Source: Acidimicrobiia bacterium
GTDB lineage: Bacteria; Actinomycetota; Acidimicrobiia; Acidimicrobiales; Ilumatobacteraceae
Assembly: GCA_010025655.1 (NCBI GenBank)
Contig: RGSV01000041.1
Location: 1 to 8,488, forward strand
Reading direction: 5' to 3'
DNA: 8,488 nt
The translations under genes and the position numbers were made by a program. Below, piece by piece: positions 6,209 through 8,488 of this stretch (its first letter is position 1; the number at the start of each line of letters is the position of its first letter). The notes beneath the pieces were generated by a model that worked only from the letters and a program-made list of their open reading frames with translations, did not search any database and was not told the DNA's origin.

Positions 6209-6688
6209 GTGCCGGTGTACCTCGTTCGTCACGCGAAGGCCGGTAGTCGCAATGACTTTGACGGTGACGATCGCGAACGCCCACTCACCAATAGCGGGCG
6301 CCGGCAGGCAGCAGCACTGGCTACACGTCTCGCGGCGTTGTCGCCAAGCATCATCATGTCATCGCCCTACCGGCGCTGTGTCGAGACGCTAGAACCGCTC
6401 GCCGTGGCAATCGGCTGCCAAATGCGGCTCGATGAGGCACTTGGTGAGTTTTTCACTGAACGCTCGCAACCCGAAGCTGGGCTCATGACATTGTTGCAGT
6501 CATTGCCTGACCGTGCGGTGATCTGCAGTCACGGTGACGTGATTCCAGCGATCATCAACTTGCTCAAAGATCGTGGCATGCACGTTCACGGTGAGCCACA
6601 GTGGCAAAAAGCAAGTGTGTGGGTGCTCGAACGCGACGGCAAGCAGTTCGCGACAGCGTCGGCATGGCCACCACCAGCCGTTGACTAA
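6209..6688 (+). CDS. sixA: SixA-type histidine phosphatase
   Basis: A 159-residue member of the histidine phosphatase (phosphoglycerate mutase-like) superfamily, at the usual SixA length of about 160. The catalytic motif LVRHAKAG (5-12) carries the phosphorylated H8 and R7. RERPLTNSGRRQA (23-35) and MSSPYRRCVETLEPL (50-64) are typical of SixA. An acidic pair lies in EALGEF (76-81), and the second catalytic histidine is H108 in ICSHGDVI. SixA enzymes remove phosphate from phosphohistidine on signalling or phosphotransferase proteins; the substrate here cannot be read from sequence. GTG 6209 gives the compact N-terminus MPVYLVRHAK; TTG 6203 and GTG 6215 are alternatives. It is divergent from the truncated sulfite-oxidase-like gene and convergent with ccmH. 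No membrane segment is present. The family call is strong; the gene symbol reflects family membership only. Confidence 0.85.
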   Translation: MPVYLVRHAKAGSRNDFDGDDRERPLTNSGRRQAAALATRLAALSPSIIMSSPYRRCVETLEPLAVAIGCQMRLDEALGEFFTERSQPEAGLMTLLQSLPDRAVICSHGDVIPAIINLLKDRGMHVHGEPQWQKASVWVLERDGKQFATASAWPPPAVD

Positions 6689-6744
6689 CCGAGCGCGGCC
6701 CCCGCTTCGGCGTGGACGACACCAGCCGTCGACTAGTCGAGCGC
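6672..6744. repeat. 25-bp direct repeat spanning two convergent stop codons
   Basis: Positions 6672-6696 and 6720-6744 match at 22 of 25 bases (both start CACCAGCCGT and end CGAGCGC), offset by 48 nt. The first copy contains the SixA-like stop TAA (6686-6688) and the second contains the ccmH stop (TAG, 6735-6733 on the minus strand). The second copy holds a perfect 12-bp palindrome, TCGACTAGTCGA (6729-6740). Between the copies, CCGAGCG (6689-6695) and CGCTTCGG (6703-6710) can pair with one bulge, a weak candidate terminator hairpin. Confidence 0.6.
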
Positions 6745-7689
6745 TGCTTCTACCTCGACAAGCAGCGACTCAACGAGACCCTTCACCTCGGCGGGCGGAG
6801 CGCCAGCGAGGCAGCGGGTCAGAAACTCGCGTGACGACTCAGCATCTCCCCCGTCACGAAACACCACGATGCCAAGGAAACACAACGCATCGGCATAAGA
6901 CGGCTCGAGCTCAAGTGCGCGACCAAATGCGGCGACCGATGCTCCATATGCCTGACGTTGCAGATCCTCATCAAACTGCCGAGCTGACAGCATCACGAGC
7001 CACGCTCGATAGGTGATTGCTTCAACGTTGTCGGGGTCGGTTACGAGTACACGGTCATACAACTCGATTGCCGAGGCGACATCGGTGCCACTGGCGAGCC
7101 GTGCCTGGGCCAACAACGAAGCCGTGCTGTCTTCAATGCCGCCGGTCAGGGTTTGTAGCGGAAGTCGTTGCCCCGATTGCCGAGCGACGAGCACACCACC
7201 GCCGACACCGACGACAACCACGAGCGCGAGCGCGACGATCAGTGGACGACGCGTCGTCGTCGCAACACTTGGCGCTCGCCAGCGACGAAACGCGAGCCAT
7301 AAAGCCCCGAGCAGTGCAGCAGTAACGAGCGGCGGAAGAATCCACACCAGCGCATCGAGGCCGGTCGCGCGCGGCACGAGCAAGACCTGGCCGCCAAAGC
7401 GTTCAGCAACGTAGGCCACGATCTCATCGTCGGTGCGCACACCATCGCCAACCTGCCGGGCGACCTCTGCGCGAATTGATTCGGCGGCAGATGCGCGCGA
7501 GACATAGACGCTTTCGCCGTCACAGGTTGGGCAGGCGATGCGCTTGGTCACCGAATCAATGCGGTCTTGTTGGGTGAGTGGCCCGGTGTCACGCACCGTG
7601 CCGAACAACAGCAACGCGAGTGCCGACACGATGATCGCGACCCAAGCGGCACGCTGTCGACGTCGATGTTGTGGTGGCGTTCCGTTCAT
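6733..7689 (-). CDS. ccmH: CcmH-like haem-handling thioredoxin-motif protein fused to TPR domain
   Basis: A 318-residue membrane protein of cytochrome c maturation System I. After a basic N-terminus and a membrane anchor (about 14-31) comes the CcmH/CycL domain with RIACPTCDGESV (50-61). Its CPTC cysteines (C53, C56) act in reducing apocytochrome c and handling haem. The helical part VARQVGDGVRTDDEIVAYVAERFG (76-99) and QVLLVP are typical. Two more membrane segments lie at about 112-134 and 149-168. A C-terminal TPR-like region (about 205-300: SAIELYDRVLVTDPDNVEAITYRAW, AFGRALELEPSYADALCFLG) resembles the apocytochrome-binding CcmI/CycH domain, so the protein looks like a CcmH-CcmI fusion. 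Its ATG overlaps the stop of the upstream ccmG gene (ATGA, 7689-7686), indicating coupling. It ends in the duplicated sequence opposite the SixA-like gene. Confidence 0.87.
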   Translation of the reverse strand: MNGTPPQHRRRQRAAWVAIIVSALALLLFGTVRDTGPLTQQDRIDSVTKRIACPTCDGESVYVSRASAAESIRAEVARQVGDGVRTDDEIVAYVAERFGGQVLLVPRATGLDALVWILPPLVTAALLGALWLAFRRWRAPSVATTTRRPLIVALALVVVVGVGGGVLVARQSGQRLPLQTLTGGIEDSTASLLAQARLASGTDVASAIELYDRVLVTDPDNVEAITYRAWLVMLSARQFDEDLQRQAYGASVAAFGRALELEPSYADALCFLGIVVFRDGGDAESSREFLTRCLAGAPPAEVKGLVESLLVEVEAALD

Positions 7690-8228
7690 GACGAGCTGGC
7701 CTCACGCAGCCGAGTCATTTGTGATTCAAGTACTCCGCCAGCAAGTTGACCAATGATTCGCAGTCGCACGAAGCCATTCGGATCGATGATCCAGGTTTCG
7801 GGCACCTTGGCGACACCGAATGCCACCGCAATCGCACCGTCGGCATCTCGTAACTTCGGCCAGTCACCACCGTTTGCAGCAAAAAAGTCACGCACGGCGG
7901 CGTCTGCATCGTCATTGACCACCGTGTACAACTCGACACCATCTGCTCGTGTCGACTCACCGCGCGCAAACTCGACGAGGGTTGGGTGCTCGGCAATGCA
8001 TGGCACACAGGTGGAATTGAAGAAATTCAGCACTACCCACGAGCCCTTTCGCCGGGCCAAGTCGAAAGTTTGGTCATCAATCGTGGTGGTGTTCACCGCC
8101 GGCGCGGGCTGGCCGAGCAACGGCGAGCGCGCGCCGATGTCGCTCTCACCATCTGAAACAACGAGCACAGCTACGAGTGCAGCGAGAACCAGCGCGGAGA
8201 TGAGAGCGCCGAGGCGAGCAGCTTTCAT
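7686..8228 (-). CDS. ccmG: CcmG/TlpA-like membrane-anchored thioredoxin
   Basis: A 180-residue thiol-disulfide oxidoreductase. An N-terminal membrane anchor (about 7-25) leads to a TlpA/ResA/CcmG thioredoxin fold outside the cytoplasmic membrane. The lead-in LLGQPAPAVNTTTIDDQTFDL (38-57) is family-typical. The active site is NFFNSTCVPCIAEHP (68-82), with redox cysteines C74 and C77; the usual WxxxC lead-in is NSTC here. The cis-proline site is VPETWIIDPNG (142-152), with the substrate-gripping P143. CcmG keeps the CxxCH cysteines of apocytochrome c reduced for haem attachment. Placement between ccmF and ccmH, with ATGA overlaps on both sides (8228-8225 and 7689-7686), supports the CcmG role over a general TlpA or ResA. 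No Shine-Dalgarno is obvious, which fits translational coupling. Confidence 0.88.
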   Translation of the reverse strand: MKAARLGALISALVLAALVAVLVVSDGESDIGARSPLLGQPAPAVNTTTIDDQTFDLARRKGSWVVLNFFNSTCVPCIAEHPTLVEFARGESTRADGVELYTVVNDDADAAVRDFFAANGGDWPKLRDADGAIAVAFGVAKVPETWIIDPNGFVRLRIIGQLAGGVLESQMTRLREASSS

Positions 8229-8488
8229 GGGCTCGTTGACTGCTCAGCGGGCTCGGCGAGGAGGGTCGCATCAGCGCGACGTGCACCACGACGGCGCGGC
8301 ACGATTGCCAATGCCGTACCTGCAGCCATCACGAATGTGCCGACCCACAACCAGAGAATCATCGGCTTGACGAACACCTTGATGCGAGCCTGACCCGAAT
8401 CTTGGCGCACGGGCGGCTCGAGCGTGAGATAAATGTCGTGCGTCAGGCTCGTGCGCACCGACGGCGGTCAGGCCTATGCGCCAGCGAT
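8225..8488 (-). CDS. ccmF: CcmF cytochrome c haem lyase, C-terminal fragment with likely frameshift
   Basis: The last 80 or so residues of CcmF, whose remainder lies beyond the right edge. PSVRTSLTHDIYLTLEPP, the ARIKVFVKP strand, the final membrane helix ILWLWVGTFVMAAGTALAIVP and a basic tail match the CcmF C-terminus. The stop overlaps the ccmG ATG (ATGA, 8228-8225). Reading upstream, this frame meets TGA at 8470-8468, two codons before PSVRT, and TAG just beyond it. The neighbouring frame from the edge reads RWRIGLT, and joining it by skipping one base near 8465 gives IGLTPSVRT, close to the IGTPSVRT-type sequence expected. So a one-base insertion, either a real mutation or a sequencing error, probably lies at 8465-8468. 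GTG 8458 is the first start-like codon in the open frame but would begin mid-domain. CcmF with CcmH attaches haem to apocytochrome c. Confidence 0.75.

Noticed and set aside
6164..6232. N-terminal extension of the sulfite-oxidase-like gene
   Set aside because: Not family-like and antisense to the SixA-like start; GTG 6163 has a GAGG just upstream and GTG 6148 fits homology.
6729..6740. Vector or linker contamination, because the 12-bp palindrome combines two common restriction-site sequences
   Set aside because: The same sequence is present in diverged form at 6681-6692, and both flanking genes are read through it to natural stops, so it is native.

Overview
The window is about 8.5 kb of fairly G+C-rich, densely coded DNA with almost no intergenic space. 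Gene content points to an actinobacterium, most likely class Acidimicrobiia (inference). The pointers are a DUF3107 protein, an adjacent pair of actinobacterial Get3/ArsA-like ATPases, a PdtaS-type soluble histidine kinase, an actinobacterial-style DUF59-Mrp protein without the CxxC motif, and a System I (Ccm) cytochrome c maturation operon. I see no rRNA, tRNA, CRISPR array, insertion sequence or prophage gene, and no gap longer than about 60 bases without a gene.

Layout. (1) Positions 1-4954, minus strand, five genes in transcription order: mrp (Fe-S cluster carrier ATPase), a small DUF3107 protein, Get3/ArsA-like ATPase A, Get3/ArsA-like ATPase B, and a PdtaS-like histidine kinase cut by the left window edge. 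The gaps are 18 nt or less, a 4-nt overlap, 20 nt and 2 nt, so this reads as one operon. (2) Positions 4978-5718, plus strand: a SufR-like winged-helix regulator with three C-terminal cysteines, divergent from mrp. The 23-nt gap between their start codons holds a 17-bp near-perfect palindrome that also contains candidate -10 boxes for both directions. (3) Positions 5744-6163, minus strand: a molybdopterin-dependent sulfite-oxidase-like gene that lost its C-terminal part and ends inside a strong 10-bp stem-loop. (4) Positions 6209-6688, plus strand: a SixA-type histidine phosphatase. (5) Positions 6733-8488, minus strand: ccmF (C-terminal end only), a ccmG/tlpA-like thioredoxin and ccmH fused to a TPR domain, joined by two ATGA stop/start overlaps.

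How they may work together. The SufR-like protein probably senses Fe-S status and controls mrp and itself from the shared palindrome. Because mrp heads the five-gene operon, that control could extend to the Get3-like pair and the PdtaS kinase. The Get3-like pair is asymmetric: subunit A keeps the signature lysine of the deviant Walker A motif and subunit B does not, which suggests an obligate heterodimer. The Ccm genes deliver and ligate haem to apocytochrome c outside the cytoplasmic membrane.

Points most worth a second look: the divergent operator, the apparent CTG start of ATPase A formed by a CTGA overlap, the asymmetric ATPase pair, the truncated sulfite-oxidase-like gene with its stem-loop, a 25-bp duplication spanning two convergent stop codons, and a likely 1-nt frameshift in ccmF at the right edge.
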